From Rhizomucor pusillus (Eukaryota > Mucoromycota > Mucoromycetes > Mucorales > Lichtheimiaceae), in contig FWWN02000656.1 of NCBI GenBank assembly GCA_900175165.2, forward strand, positions 1-64,000: a stretch of 64,000 bases of DNA, in the 5' to 3' direction. Of this stretch, positions 1 to 12,159 are shown in pieces. The translations under genes and the position numbers were made by a program. Positions within the stretch are counted from its first letter, which is position 1. The number at the start of each line of letters is the position of its first letter. The notes below the pieces were generated by a model. The model saw nothing but the letters and a program-made list of their open reading frames with translations, did no database searches and was not told where the DNA came from.

Positions 1-591
1 ATATATATGAAATCATCATTTGTCATGCGTCCTATCTTTCCATGTCAATGCATAATAGCTGTATACTTTGTTTAGGTCTCTTCTTTTGCAAGGAGATACC
101 GAAGCATACAACAATTAAATATGGTGGTCTCCGTAATGCAATTAGGTTTTTTGGTTGAATTTGGTCGAATATTGTAACTATGAAAACGTAAACATTTGCA
201 TGCATAATTCTCATCTCTGTAGTCAGATGGTACTGGCTTTTCTAGACTTTTCAGGATTTTAAAACATGGTTGTCACTTTTGTATTGTTATTTTAATATCA
301 TTGTGATTGATAAGTTGTCACGTGTTTCTTTCATAAAGGTATTAGGATACCATACAGTCAGCAATGCCGTCGCCAAAATGTCCCAAATGTGAATAAATAG
401 TTCCATCTACTGGAGTACCATGAAGCAAAAGATCCCTTTTGCGTTGCCAATCTAACCATTTTCTTGTGATGTTTTGTTATAAAATAGATTGATAAATGTG
501 CAAATCCACATTGTGGATTAATGCGCCAACAATTTGAAAAACCTGTAGTGGCTTTGGGTCCTCAACCTTCCTTTCCACACAGACGCATAAA
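1..591. other. AT-rich stretch upstream of RRP15, no gene recognised
   Basis: I see no convincing coding exon here. Short open frames on both strands lack recognisable domains or splice structure. The last 100 bases before position 592 probably hold the RRP15 promoter and 5' leader. A gene ending just left of the window cannot be excluded. Confidence 0.5.
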
Positions 592-1521
592 ATGGGCAAG
601 AAGCAAAGATCAGAGACGAAGAAACAAAAGGTCGAGAAAGACGAGAGCGAAACAGAATATCAAGAGGAGGAAGACGCTTTCGATGAGGGCGATGTCAACT
701 TTGATGCAGATAACAGCGACAGCGATGCAGAAAGCGATCAGTCTTCTTCGATGGCCTCTAAAGACAGTTTTGACGAAGAAGAAGACGAAGAGGACATGAT
801 GGATTTAGATGAAGACGAAGTCGAGAATGGTTTGTACAAATGCCAAGTACTCGAATACTTGAGTTTCTGATCGAGAAGCGATTGTTGCAGAGAAGCGACC
901 AAAGAAAAACAGCAGCGAAGCCTTTGCGACGGCAATCAATAAGATCCTTGCTAGCAATCTCAAAGGGAATGACAAAAAAGTACGTACGAGGAACTTGCAA
1001 TATGATGTACTCGATTTTACAGATTGTATAACCGGTTTGTCACCATTCATAGCAACCGATTTTGGCTAGATCCAAAGGCACCGAGCGAAGAATTGCAGAT
1101 GAGAAACTAGAATACAAGGCACGCAAAGTATTAGCAGCAGAGAAAAAAGCAAACAGAGAACGGGGCAGAATAATCCCTGATTTTACGACATATGAATATG
1201 AAAAGCGATTAAGAAAGGTCGCCACACGTGGTGGTATGTGTTTGAAAGCAGCCAGAGGGAAGTGGAGAATTGTATGTTGCTAAGTAAAATAACCTGTAGT
1301 CGTCAAGCTGTTCAATGCAGTGCGTGCACAGCAAAAGATGACTGAGGTTGCCGTGAAGCAGGCGTCCGAGAAACACAAAACTACGACCGCCATCGATAAG
1401 GCAAAGAAAGGTACGACTTTTACAATGTAATAAAAACAATGTGAGCTAAATGATCCGTTTGCTAGTATCAACAATGTCCAAGGCCAATTTCTTGGATCTA
1501 TTGAAATCAGGTAGCAAATAA
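592..1521 (+). CDS. RRP15: Rrp15-like ribosome biogenesis protein
   Basis: Nucleolar factor of the RRP15 family, which acts in 60S pre-ribosome maturation and 27S/25S rRNA processing. The first exon encodes MGKKQRSETKK followed by a strongly acidic Asp/Glu/Ser stretch, as is usual for the N-terminus of this family. The conserved core lies in later exons: LARSKGTERRIADEKLEYKA, then the hallmark LRKVATRGVVKLFNAVRAQQ, which is created by splicing across an intron that starts at GTGGTATG near 1230. The C-terminus is VSTMSKANFLDLLKSGSK with the stop at 1519-1521. I infer about four short GT-AG introns, with breaks near 829, 980, 1229 and 1409. The start was chosen because it is the first ATG in the acidic frame. 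It lies about 100 bp upstream of CLPP on the same strand. Confidence 0.9.
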
Positions 1522-1625
1522 GCATTATAGTATTCTCCTTCGTTGTAATTTCCATTTCAATACCTTGCATGAATTTCAAAGCATCCCCCATAAATGAAAG
1601 ACCGCTTTCTTACACTCTTCCAAAC

Positions 1626-2789
1626 ATGTTGACACGTAATCTGTTCAGAATCGCTCCTCCATCGAGATTTGTTCGAGTATGTCCGTGATTCATCTCTGTT
1701 GTACTTTGCATTTAACGCGTGCGATTCTCTCAAGAGATCTTTTACGTCTGGTTCCTGGTCTTCGCCCTCGGCTCAGGCACTGATCCCGTTCGTGGTGGAG
1801 CAGACAGTAAATAACAAATGTCAAGCATCATATTACGTATGTACCGCTGACAGTTTGCAATAGGGCCGAGGCGAGCGATCGTATGATATTTTCTCGAGAC
1901 TCTTGAAAGAACGTATAATTTGCCTGAATGGTCCTGTGAGTATTTTTACAAAGCTCGTGCTTCTGACTATTTCCATTTTTGACATTGCATATTTGTATTC
2001 AGGTGGAAGATAGCGTGGCCGCAGTAATCGTAGCACAGCTGTTATTCCTCGAAGCAGAGAATCCCGAGAAACCTATAAACTTGTACATAAACTCGCCAGG
2101 CGGCAGTGTTACTGCTGGCATGGCGATCTACGATACTGTGAGTATCTATCCCCAGCGGTTTTCAAATACAGCTTTGCTATTCGCTATCTGATTAACTGAC
2201 AACATTTTCTTTTCTCTGGTTAAAAGATGCAGGTAGGAAAAAAGGAAGCAAATTATCAACGGCCGAGAGGACTGAGCACACATATACGTTTGATTTAAAG
2301 TATATCCAATCACCCGTTTCGACTTTGTGTAATGGGCAAGCATGCTCCATGGGATCGTTGCTGCTTGCAGCTGGTAGGCCAAACAGGTTACTGCTTGACG
2401 ACAAATTAAGCTCTTCCCCAACAAAAATATACGTTTATAGGCGAGCCAGGAAAGCGATATGCATTGCCCAATTCGAGTATCATGATTCATCAGCCTTCCG
2501 GAGGTGCAGCTGGTCAAGCATCCGACATTGCTATTCATGCACGTGAAATCCTGCGAGTACGGGAACGCCTTAACAGAATCTATCAGAAGCACACCGGTAT
2601 TCGCGATATTGAGACGATTGGTAAGCATCATTTGTTCTCATCATGCCCTATCCGCGAGACGCATGTCATTCAATTCTTCGTTTTACAGAAAAAATGATGG
2701 AACGCGATTACTTTATGACTGCAGAGGAAGCAAAGAATTTTGGATTGGTGGACAAGGTTCTCGAAAAGAGAGTAGAAGAAAAGAAGTAG
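1626..2789 (+). CDS. CLPP: Mitochondrial ATP-dependent Clp protease proteolytic subunit ClpP
   Basis: Serine peptidase (family S14) that forms the tetradecameric ClpP chamber and in mitochondria degrades proteins delivered by ClpX. The N-terminus [17 protein letters not shown] is basic and amphipathic, as expected for a mitochondrial presequence. The catalytic triad is visible: Ser in [16 protein letters not shown], His in MIHQPSGG and Asp in [19 protein letters not shown]. The core also contains [20 protein letters not shown]. Exons are joined by several short introns. Between IYDT and YIQSPVSTL the family needs the residues MQ, and these are supplied by a 6-nt exon at 2227-2232. Budding yeast lacks ClpP but many filamentous fungi keep it. 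The stop at 2787-2789 follows a Lys-rich tail. Confidence 0.94.
2227..2232 (+). other. CLPP: 6-nt microexon of CLPP (codes Met-Gln)
   Basis: The sequence reads ...ggttaaaag|ATGCAG|gtaggaaa..., with an acceptor AG directly before and a GT donor directly after. Upstream exon IYDT ends at a GTGAGT donor in phase 0, and the next exon starts TATATCCAATCACCC in phase 0. Including the six bases restores the family sequence DT-MQ-YI. Confidence 0.8.
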
Positions 2790-3645
2790 ATTGCACTTTT
2801 TTTAATTCCATAAATTCATGAACGTTACTTTTCTGATATTCTTTTTGGAAATGATGGAGGAGTATATATTACAAAGGCAGATCTGCGGGGTTTGCGTACA
2901 GAGAGAGAGAGGCATAGTAGCGTTAGACAATAGATCGGTAACTTGTTGGTCTGTGCATTCAAAGTCTGCAATTTTTTGGTTTTCTTTTGTTTTTTAGCGT
3001 CCATCTGACAAGAAGAGAAAAAAAGATGTTAAAAACTATGTACCCACGAGATATTAACATGGATATTTACAGGTGGAGCGGCTGCAGTCGGGGCACCAGC
3101 TAGTTTCAAAGTATCGTCGATGAACTAGGCAGTAGCTCTTGCCACGACCTTGGCACACGTGAGTCTTTTGCTGTGCTGATTCTTGCATGTCTGCTGTGCG
3201 AAAGAAGAGAGAAAAATTGATGTTTCCCCAACCGGCTTGCTCTTGTCCTCCTTTTAAAGAGTGAGATACAGACACAGAAAGAGAGAGCGGTAGGAAAATT
3301 GTGTGCCATTCCCTGTATCACCGCTAGTCACGGGAGTGCGCACAAAAGCTGGCGGGAAAACGTTCTCCACCCGTGACCTAATCGATGGCAGCGAGTTCTC
3401 AACAAGGATATCTTGACTTACAGGAAATGAGCGGGCCCCGCCAGTGCTAATCTCGGTGCAACGCGTGGGGGAACTGCAACAACGCGACCGAATAAACTTT
3501 CTCTTTATCTTTACATCCTTTTGAATGGCAAGCATGTAGCACGGGCTCGTGCACGCGCCTCCAAATTTCACATCATCATATGAGACGACGATCTCCCTTT
3601 TGTTGATGTTTCACATGAAGTTCTATGGTAGACTTTATATTTAAC
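2790..3645. other. Convergent intergenic region between CLPP and SPF1
   Basis: Holds the 3' ends of two convergent genes. A minus-strand open frame at 3254-3571 (105 codons, rich in Ser, Arg and Cys) has no recognisable domain and may be chance. A GA-rich stretch lies around 2900-2915. I see no other supported feature. Confidence 0.5.
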
Positions 3646-6600
3646 TCAATTTTCTTTGCCTCTACGAGCAATCGCCTTTGCACGATTGTCGGCAAACAGC
3701 TGTTTCGTAACTAATTCGATCAGATAAGATACACCATAGTCAAGAACCATGCAGAGGGTAAGCTTGTCCCGGAACTATGGTAACCACGTGGCATCGAACT
3801 GATTAGCTTCGCTGATAGCAACACCTTCTGCGTTACTCACCGCACTCGGGAACTTGACTAACTTGAGCTGCTCATTGACTTCTGGGAAAAGTTCGGTTGC
3901 ACCAGCAAGTGCGATGCCTCCGACCGAAAGTAAACCATAATACAAAGTCTTATTATCCTGGATACGCTCTCGGAACGGATAACCCTGCGGAAAATTAAAT
4001 GCTTAAATATGCATGATTTCATCCGATCACACAATCGCTGATATCTCTACCTGATAGTTAATAGCAAACGTTGATACTTGCATTGACAACTGAATCAAGT
4101 AAACACCGCTGTTGAGCAAGCTTGGTTCGAACTCGCCTTCTAGATCGACTTCCTTGGGTCTATTTTTTTTTTTTTGGCATTAGATAATGGATACAAACTT
4201 CCTTTCCTGGACTCACGGTTCGTAGTATTTGGCGAGAGAGTTCACATAGACCAAAGCGGCAATGTGAACAGCAAACTGACCCAGGACAGACAAAATGATG
4301 TAAGGGTTGAAGATATTGGGCTGAGGTCTCTCCTTGGAGAGCTTATCAAGGGGCTACAGCACAAAGTTAGTTTCTATACGACGAACGGACGGATTGATTG
4401 CGTGCGCATGCGCACATACCCTGCCCCGCGAAATACAGAGGAAGCACACGGCCATGAGGATTCCCGAAATAGTATGCTGCAAATCTCCAAATTTGATACC
4501 ATCGAGGTACAAAACGGACAAACTGTACGCCGAAATCAAGCAATTGAGGGCCAGAATCTTGTACATCTGGATAGTAGCAACAAGAGTACAGCGTCCTTGG
4601 CGGATGATGTTGTTGACTAGTTTCCCCTATCAGCAAACAAAAGTTTTGCGTCCCACGACAGCTTTCTGATAACCTTACCAGCCATAACATTTCGTAATTT
4701 TGATGTGAAAGGAGCAGCGACAGATGCGTCGCCAAACTTGATAGTCGGAGGCTCTTCCATATCCATCTCCTCCATCAATTTGCTCGTCATATTCTCGATC
4801 TAAGGCGTGATAAATAATAGGTTAAAAGCTAACCAAGACTTCACATTATGTCTTACCTTTTGCTTTTGCTCCATTTGTCTACGTTGCACAGGCGTCATGT
4901 TTGCAGCCGCTTGCTGGTTTTGCTGCGAAAATTCCGGGTACAAATGTGCAATAGCTGGCGGAGGCGGGGGAACGGGCGAGTTGAATCTAGCAGCAAGCGA
5001 TTTCTGCTGCTCGTACATATTCTTCAACCGTTCAATTCTTTGGCGCTCAGCAATTTTCTTCAGATCCTCGGGTGTACCGTCCAGCAGTGCAACACCGATA
5101 TGTGCCTGCTTCAAAGCTCCAACATCATTGGTACCATCCCCGGCCATCAACGTTGTGTAGCCAAGGTCTTTAAGTCCAGTCAGCAAGTATTCCTAATGTA
5201 TGGATCATTAGAAGCTACATGATAGAATTTTCCCCCAGTCACAATTACCTTTTGCGATGGTGACACACGAGCGTAAACCCAAGTATGTTCCAATATAACT
5301 CTCATGTTAGGCTTATCCATGAAATCGTTCATGGCTGAGCCTGTGAGACAAATGTCGTACTTATCAAGGATCTTCTTGTCCAAAGGCAATTCGGGTTCAA
5401 TTTCCATGTGGATTGATTCATCGATAGAGTGCAAAACAGTTTTGTCACCATCCTTGTCAAAGATAAGAACCTCACGTTCGACGATTGCAACTTCACGTGC
5501 AACAGCACAAGCAGTAAGGGGATTGTCACCGGTGATCATGATGCATCTATGCGAGGAAGCATTGAGTTCCTTGACAGCTTCGACAGCATCCTGTTTGAGC
5601 GGGCACGAGAACACGATAAATCCAGCGAATATCAGATCAGACTCAACAGATTCTCGAGAGAGATTATTAATCTACATGGATAGTATTTTAAATTAAATTA
5701 TCCAGTGAGAACATAGTGCGGTATTTTCAGCCAATACCTGATCTGAAGTTAGGCCATCCTCCATAAACTTGTAACCGAGAGCAAGTACACGGCTGCCACG
5801 TCGAGTATAGTATCTATAGGCATCGTCGTAATCATTGGGGACTTCTACATACATAGAGCGCAAAGTTTCAGGTGCACCCTTGACGGCGGCAAACGTCTTG
5901 TGTCGGCCAAATTCCGGATGTACAAGGATGGAGACAGTAGACTGGCGCTTCAGGGCCGAAGAAAATTGGAATCGTCGACGAATTTGTAAATTTTCCTTCT
6001 TTTTAGATTCCTTGGGAGACACGACCTCGCGAGACCCTAGTTCCCAATCGAGTGCCTTTAGGGTTTCCTTTTCCATGGGATCACCAACGATACCATCTTC
6101 TAGCTGCACGAGAGCATGGGCAGATGCCAGGACCCACTTGGTATGGTTTGGAACTTCGGTAGCCTTCACAAGTTCGTCGTGAGGAACGCTTGGTCTTTGC
6201 GTTGCAGATTAGTCTCAATAAAAACACGTTTTAACATTCCAGGTTTACACATACTTTGCACATGCGACACCTTCGAAAAGTAAGTCTTCGCTTGTCAAAG
6301 TACCAGTCTTATCGAAACAACAAACGTCAACTTTTCCAGCAAAAGGAATTCTAAAAGGCTCCGTACAGAAAATGGCTGGGACGGTGATCTGTGAGTTGAT
6401 TATAAAAGCTAAACGGTATTTCATTCTTTGACTTACCGAATTTTGCGAGAGCAACCAGACTGCTGTTGACTGCCATGCTAAGTTCCATGGGGAGTTCTGG
6501 AGGTACGACCGAAGTAATAATCAAAATACAGTCTAGGAGTAGCTTGGAACGTTTTCGGCCGTTTTCGACACCCTTGATCCAGACGTATGCGGAAGCAGCG

Positions 6601-8117
6601 ATAGCAAAAACACAGAGGAACAGAATGAATAACAATGCTTCGAGGTTGTTGGCAGTAACCCGCTCTGTTGAAAATATCATTGTGCGGACAAGGTTGCCCT
6701 GAGAAGTACCAAAACCGGTGCGAGCAACAACACAAACACAACCACCATCAGGTGCTGCATCCTTCTCGGGCGCCGTGACCTGCAGCACTTTCGTGCCTCC
6801 ATACAAAACATTTAGCTTGTCAGTGTTCACCAAATCGAAAGGTTCGTCGGGATTTCTCAAGGCAATCGATTCCTTTAAAAGAGGTGTCGATTCGCCTGAA
6901 AGCATTGCTTCATTGACAATACAGCTTCCATCGGCGATTACAACATCGCAAGGGACACCTTGATCTTCCTTTGTGCGCACTTTACAAATATGTCAGCCTT
7001 CTCTCCAGAAAAATTAATCAAACCAAAATTACCAATGGAGACAACATCGCCTGGAAGAAGTTCGTCACTTTGAATCTGAATCCACTTGTTTTCTCGCTTG
7101 ACATAGACTGTAAATGGCTTTTGGTTCATGCCCCGGAATTCGCCAATTGTCTTGAGACGCTGGAAGACGACCGTCGCCTCGAAAACGACCAGCATAAATA
7201 GGGTGAACAGAGAATAGTACCAGTATTCATCCAGGCACCAGAGACCAACACAAAAGATTTGGAACACAAAGAAAGGAGCCACGGCATGTTCCTTAAAGAG
7301 TTCAGTGAATGTCGGCATAGGAATCTCGAATCTAAAATCAAGATGTGTTAAGTCTGGTTTCCCTGCCAACTGCATTTTCTCTGCACTGATCTACCTGTTC
7401 GATCCATATTTCTCCTTTGCATCGTCAATCTCCTTCTTTGTTGTCAAGCCTTTGGTAGACTGAAAAGTCCCTACAGGAGGACACAGATCCGAGGGATACA
7501 CGAGCAGCTTGAACTGCTTTTTGTCAAAATCGTAGATGTACTTGTTTTGTTGAAAGTAAAAATGGATATCGTCCTATAGCCGAAAATAGTCAATACATCA
7601 CGTCGCTGATCGATTTAATTATGGATCAAATGTATACCTTGGCGTGATGAATCTCACACAAAGTACCGACACCTTGATGCCGATAAGGTATGACCTTGAT
7701 GATTGTCGCTTTACGGATATCCGTTTCCTGAACAACCACAAATCAGCATTGTTGTTCACTTTTCCCAGTAGCGAATCTCGTTCTTTACTTTAACACACGT
7801 CAGGAATGCCTTGATCGAGACACTCCATTGACAAACCAGGAACGATAATGCGTGCAGTGTCAAAATTGTGCCAATCGTTACAAAGGTCCATTCCTCAGAT
7901 CCCAGGTAGATGTCGTATTTGAAAAAGTAAATGTAGATCCACACAGGGTATAACATGCTAGCAAATGGCCACACATAAAAGTGCCACTTTAGCGGCAACG
8001 GCCTGTGCAGCGAGGCCGAGGCAATCGCCTTCGACTGTACCAATGTTTGCGTCCTGAAACACGTTGCAATTCAGCATCTAGTAGCGATCGGCGAGACCTG
8101 CCGGTAAAAACCTACAT
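3646..8117 (-). CDS. SPF1: P5A-type cation-transporting ATPase (Spf1/ATP13A1 family)
   Basis: Endoplasmic reticulum P5A ATPase. The family extracts mislocalised tail-anchored and signal-anchor helices from the ER membrane and affects manganese and sterol homeostasis. Recognisable in order: N-terminal membrane hairpins; the P5A actuator region with [13 protein letters not shown]; the [15 protein letters not shown] loop; the P5A signature [13 protein letters not shown] in membrane segment 4; the phosphorylation motif DKTGTLT at 6293-6313; [10 protein letters not shown]; and the hinge [20 protein letters not shown] near 5124-5141. A cytosolic insert rich in Pro and Gln follows, then the C-terminal membrane helices and the tail ending RRGKEN. 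The gene has about a dozen short introns. The start is inferred as an ATG split by an intron (8054-8115), giving [18 protein letters not shown]. It is transcribed divergently from the CsbD-like gene. Confidence 0.93.
8054..8115 (-). other. SPF1: Intron that splits the SPF1 start codon (AT|G)
   Basis: On the minus strand the exon ends AAAT, followed by donor GTAGGTTTTT, and the acceptor is TTTCAG before GACGCAAACATTGG. Joining AT to G gives ATG ACG CAA ACA, which runs straight into the conserved N-terminal frame. No in-frame ATG exists in the second exon before the conserved region, only a TTG. Confidence 0.65.
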
Positions 8118-8330
8118 TTCGCAAACAAGTTGACTTTGGCGTTCAGGGCGAAACGTGGAGCGCTCTGCTTTTTTGATTTAACTCGGTTTCAAACACAGTT
8201 TTGCGGAACGGGCGGCCGTCGCCGCGCGAGATGTCATTCGTGCGTCAGGTCGATTCGTACCACCTGATACACCGCTTTCCATGGGATGCTCGAACTTCTT
8301 GTTTCCCTTTGTGTTTTACTGTGAACAACC

Positions 8331-8675
8331 ATGAATCAGCTACATCCTGCAACTGCGAACCGTAGCCTGGATGACAATGACAAGGATCAATCGCTCTCAT
8401 CGCCACTGAAACCCGTCTCTCAGCGTGGAAGCACTTCACAAGCTCGAAGCGATGGTAATATCAGTTCTGAAGATCTTCAAACGCCTGTGCGACCACAAGC
8501 AGAGCAAACATCATCATCCTCAGATAACTATTTGCAGAGCCGGCTTCAAAGTATCAAAGGGACTGCACAGGAGGCTTTGGGAGTTCTTATTCAAGATGGC
8601 GATCTAGAGAGTCAAGGTGAACAAACTAAAATTGATGCTGACAAGCAACTCCATCATCAAGAACAAGGAAAATAA
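8331..8675 (+). CDS. CsbD-like small hydrophilic protein
   Basis: Single-exon gene of 114 codons. The N-terminal half is Ser/Gln/Asp-rich and probably disordered. The C-terminal half contains LQSIKGTAQEALGVLIQDGD followed by a Gly/Gln/Lys-rich end, which matches the CsbD-like helical repeat: Lys-Gly-x-Ala-x-Glu, then Gly-Asp-x-x-Leu-x-x-x-Gly. In bacteria this family is stress-induced; its fungal members are poorly characterised and the molecular role is unknown. The gene is divergent from SPF1 (213 bp between starts) and convergent with the sugar transporter, with only 79 bp between the stops. An AATAAA-like signal lies just after 8710. Confidence 0.65.
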   Translation: MNQLHPATANRSLDDNDKDQSLSSPLKPVSQRGSTSQARSDGNISSEDLQTPVRPQAEQTSSSSDNYLQSRLQSIKGTAQEALGVLIQDGDLESQGEQTKIDADKQLHHQEQGK

Positions 8676-8754
8676 TACCCTGTTTTTTTTTTTTTATCGG
8701 AATATTGTACAGAATAAAAGCTATGTCTAAAATAAAGCGCAATTGGGGTATGCT

Positions 8755-11191
8755 TTAGGGATTCTTGCCGATCCGTGTGCTCAGATACGCAGCAATGCCA
8801 GCCATTATAGCTCCAAAACGTAAGACGACGCCGATGGCATCCGAAGATGCTTCTCCATCCTCGGGTGTGCCTTTTTCGAGGAAATGAAAGATAATACTAC
8901 TGAAAAAGGTGACGAGAAATTGAGGAAGAACGATGTACATGTTGTGGATGCCGAGAAGGACGCCTGCGGAAGGACCCAAATTTACGTCTGTGCGCTGTTG
9001 ATCGTTTGTAATTTCATTCGATTGTCGTTCTTCAGGTTGTGTGCTCTCATCTTTGTAAGGCTGCATTTCCATCTGGCCATCAATTTCTCTGGAGTCCTCT
9101 ATCTGTTGCTCCACCAGTTGGTAGATACCACCTTCCGCTCCAAGTCCTGCTCCGCCTGCAGCGAGGCTCACTCTTGAGGACATGGCAACCCGATGAACTC
9201 CTAACGGATTTTCTTCGTCGTATTCTCTGTCCTGGGTTTGTTGCTTAGCCTCAGATTCTGAAATATACTCGCCTAAAAGCGAAAAGGGTGCCCACATGGT
9301 GAGAGACCAGCTGATACCACAGATGCCGATCACTATCGATGCTCCAAGTACATTCCATACGAAGATTGTGCATAGCATGGAAATAAAAAAGATAACATGG
9401 CTAGCTGTCCACGCCCGCGGCAATGTCAGGAACGAAAATTTAAGATACTTGGATGGTGTGATGGAGTAAGTGACGCCTTTGTAAGTAAACTTGAATGTCG
9501 GTCCGGTCGCTTTGGATGGATCCTGGTTGTAGGATGGTGCAACGATAAGCGGCAGCAAAAACGATGCTCCCAAAGACACAATAGAATATACCAAAAATGC
9601 GAATGATCCAGCGCGTGTTGCCTGGCCGACCGCGTCAGAATCGTCATTCGGCTGTTGCAGAGCATTCTGATCGTATATCTCTGCAACCCACGTTGTTGAA
9701 TAAAACAAAAAGGGAAACCAGCCAATCCAAGCGAAAAATTGCACGTTGCAAATACGCTGTATCGGCTTTGGAAGATTCCATATGCTTGAGGTGATAGCAG
9801 TTAGAGCCTTGAACGGCGCCTTCCACGAATTTTTCCTATCACGACGCATTCAAGGTCAACTAGGCTCTTGTTTGATAAACAATTGATAAGTGTACATACT
9901 CAGGTTGTTTTACAAGGGTCTTTTCAGAGACTGCATAGCAGGTAACGGCATCGCATAGTAATAGCACAATGGCTGCAATTACACACAATACTTTGAGCTG
10001 TGTGTCGCCAAGGAAGGGAAATGCGGCTACTAAATCTGCGTAGCCCCTAAGCATAATTTAGATATATGGCCAATGCTTCATGTTTTAAAGCTTACATAAA
10101 GTATCCGACAACATTCCCCAAACCGACCATTCGTCCAGCCCAAGCTGTTCCATCCTCTTGAAGAGATGGTGGTAAAGAGTCGACGAGTAGCGCTCTGCAA
10201 GAAGCCTGGACTACTTGACATTAGACCACATCCGTATGTTTGACGTTCGCTTGCTTTTAGGAATTACCGCAGTTTATACTGAAGTCCAAGATATAGATAG
10301 AGGAAATGGCGATGAATATAGACAGTTTTGTGAACTAGTGTATAAAAATGTTAACATCGTACTTCAACTCTCGGTCTATTTCTACAGAGGCGATACCGAT
10401 TCTCCTTCTTGGCTTCCAGTAAGCATTCCAGTTATTTCTCTTGTCCACCCAATAACTAGCAAGCTGAAAGTAACAATGATGCTTCCTATAATCAAGAAAG
10501 GCCTCCGTCTTCCAAATCGAGATGTGCAGCGATCAGACAGGACTCCAACAATCGGTTGCATCAATAAACCTTTTTGATCCGATGATGAGTGGCTCTGTGG
10601 ACTCAAACGTCTTTCCCATCGAAAACTACCTGATAAAGGCCCTGCAATCCAAACGAGGGACATGGATGATTTTGTCAAACCTAACGATAACAGATACGGC
10701 GTGCCTGTGAAACAAATCGAAATTATAGCCGCTTCAACCAGAATTTCTGCAAACAGTCTACTAACCATACGCCATTTCTACCGTCCCTTTTTCATTTTCA
10801 ATATCAATCCTAATTACTACATGTCTTTATAGCCTTCATCTAAGACAGCCCACTTACATGTGAACTGGAGCCTAGTAGTGACGCGAACGCATGAGCCATG
10901 TCTGCATAACATGATTCGGACTTTAGCTTACCCCGCTAAACAGAGTGTTAAAAAGACGATACGACATATGGTGTTGGGACCTTTTATCCGAGTATTGCCT
11001 CGGAAAGGGCGTGCTGGTGAGGTGTTTGCTAGTATAGGCTCGTGATCGTCGAGGATCAGGTCATCTGCATCGTCCTGACTATAAGAGTGTATCGAATCTA
11101 TGCTCACGCGGTTTCGCTCTGATGCCGTGGACACAGACTGGTGAATGTTGGCAGGATCGCTCGGGCCAAGATCTTGACTTGAGCCTGCCAT
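8755..11191 (-). CDS. MFS sugar transporter of the sucrose/alpha-glucoside (SUT1-like) family
   Basis: Twelve-helix proton-coupled disaccharide transporter related to plant SUTs and fission yeast Sut1. The first exon (MAGSSQDLGPSDPANIHQ) is a hydrophilic, acidic N-terminal tail. The second carries the family signature of a loop with GVLSDRCTSRFGRRRPFLI. A later exon holds RALLVDSLPPSLQEDGTAWA and GRMVGLGNVVGYF, typical of the SUT group. The last long exon (8755-9849) encodes helices 7-12, with a large acidic cytosolic loop before the final helices and the end RIGKNP. Exons are separated by short GT-AG introns. The start at 11191 was chosen as the ATG nearest the open frame; a further in-frame ATG lies upstream. 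Substrate is inferred from the family only. Confidence 0.85.
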
Positions 11192-12159
11192 TAAAACCAA
11201 GTTTGCTTGCTTGTCTTTTTGGGAACAAGAGTGTGGGTGGGTGGAGTTCTGTTGGAAATCCATAGATTTCCGACTGTGGCAACCAACGCCCATTCGCTGA
11301 CGCAAAAAAGGCAACAACAAAGTGACAAACCGGCCATCGATAATGGTTGCTTTTGCCTTGAGACAATATATAAATCTCTATACGCATATAAATTCTGCTT
11401 AATATATTTCCTGTCTATTCTTTTTTATACCTTCCTGCCAGATTAAGATACAAATTGCGGACGATCCAAGCAGGTCTCAAATGTAGGACAGACATAGACA
11501 ACAAATAGTCCTGACATGATAGCATCTGTTTTTGCTAAGTGCTTGTCGCGTACGAGTTCTTTCAATGTTAGTGGCCTCCAATTTTGCAGTTGCTACAACA
11601 AAACCATGAAAACTTCTATGTAAAATAGCAAAGCTTGGTAATTTAATCGACATTTTCCCAGCAAATTTGGATGTATTAATAACAGTATATGGCCGCCTTA
11701 ATTCTAACATAAACCAATGTGGTAGTCTCCAAGGAGTCAAAAATAATCCAGGATTTCAGGACGGCAGCATTCCAAAAGGTCCTTTCCAATAAGCTCTTTC
11801 ACGCTTAATTGCGTCTGAAAAACGCCAACAATAGCTAGCCACGCAGACTCACAGGTCATTGGCATAATACTCTTTGGTAGTTTATTTCCTTTAACGTGCA
11901 CAAAAAGAATGACTATTCATGGTGAATCGCAAATATACATATATATATAATGAATAGCTGTTAGGAACTATTTGAAAGTATTCAAGGTACACAACATAAG
12001 ATTTTAGGTTACCAACTGTTGAGCAGTTAGGATCTTCTAATGGCTGCGATGCTGAGGGCAGAATGCCTCTTCTAAGCCTCTCGGCTTGAAATCCCCGGAC
12101 CTGAATTTCCTGCAAAAGCGGGCGAGAAAAAAAAGTTCAAGCAAGGTGTGTTTCTTGCA
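11192..12159. other. Intergenic region between sugar transporter and PWP1
   Basis: AT-rich. It should hold both divergent promoters. A minus-strand open frame of 87 codons at 11477-11740 has no recognised domain. I see no repeat or RNA gene. Confidence 0.5.

Noticed and set aside
521..799. Alternative plus-strand frame overlapping the RRP15 first exon
   Set aside because: It is a basic Arg/Lys-rich shadow of the acidic RRP15 frame.
2146..2631. 161-codon frame on the minus strand opposite CLPP
   Set aside because: It overlaps clearly coding ClpP exons and introns and has no domain.
3254..3571. 105-codon minus-strand frame between CLPP and SPF1
   Set aside because: No domain, no splice support and located in the convergent 3' region; kept only as a note.
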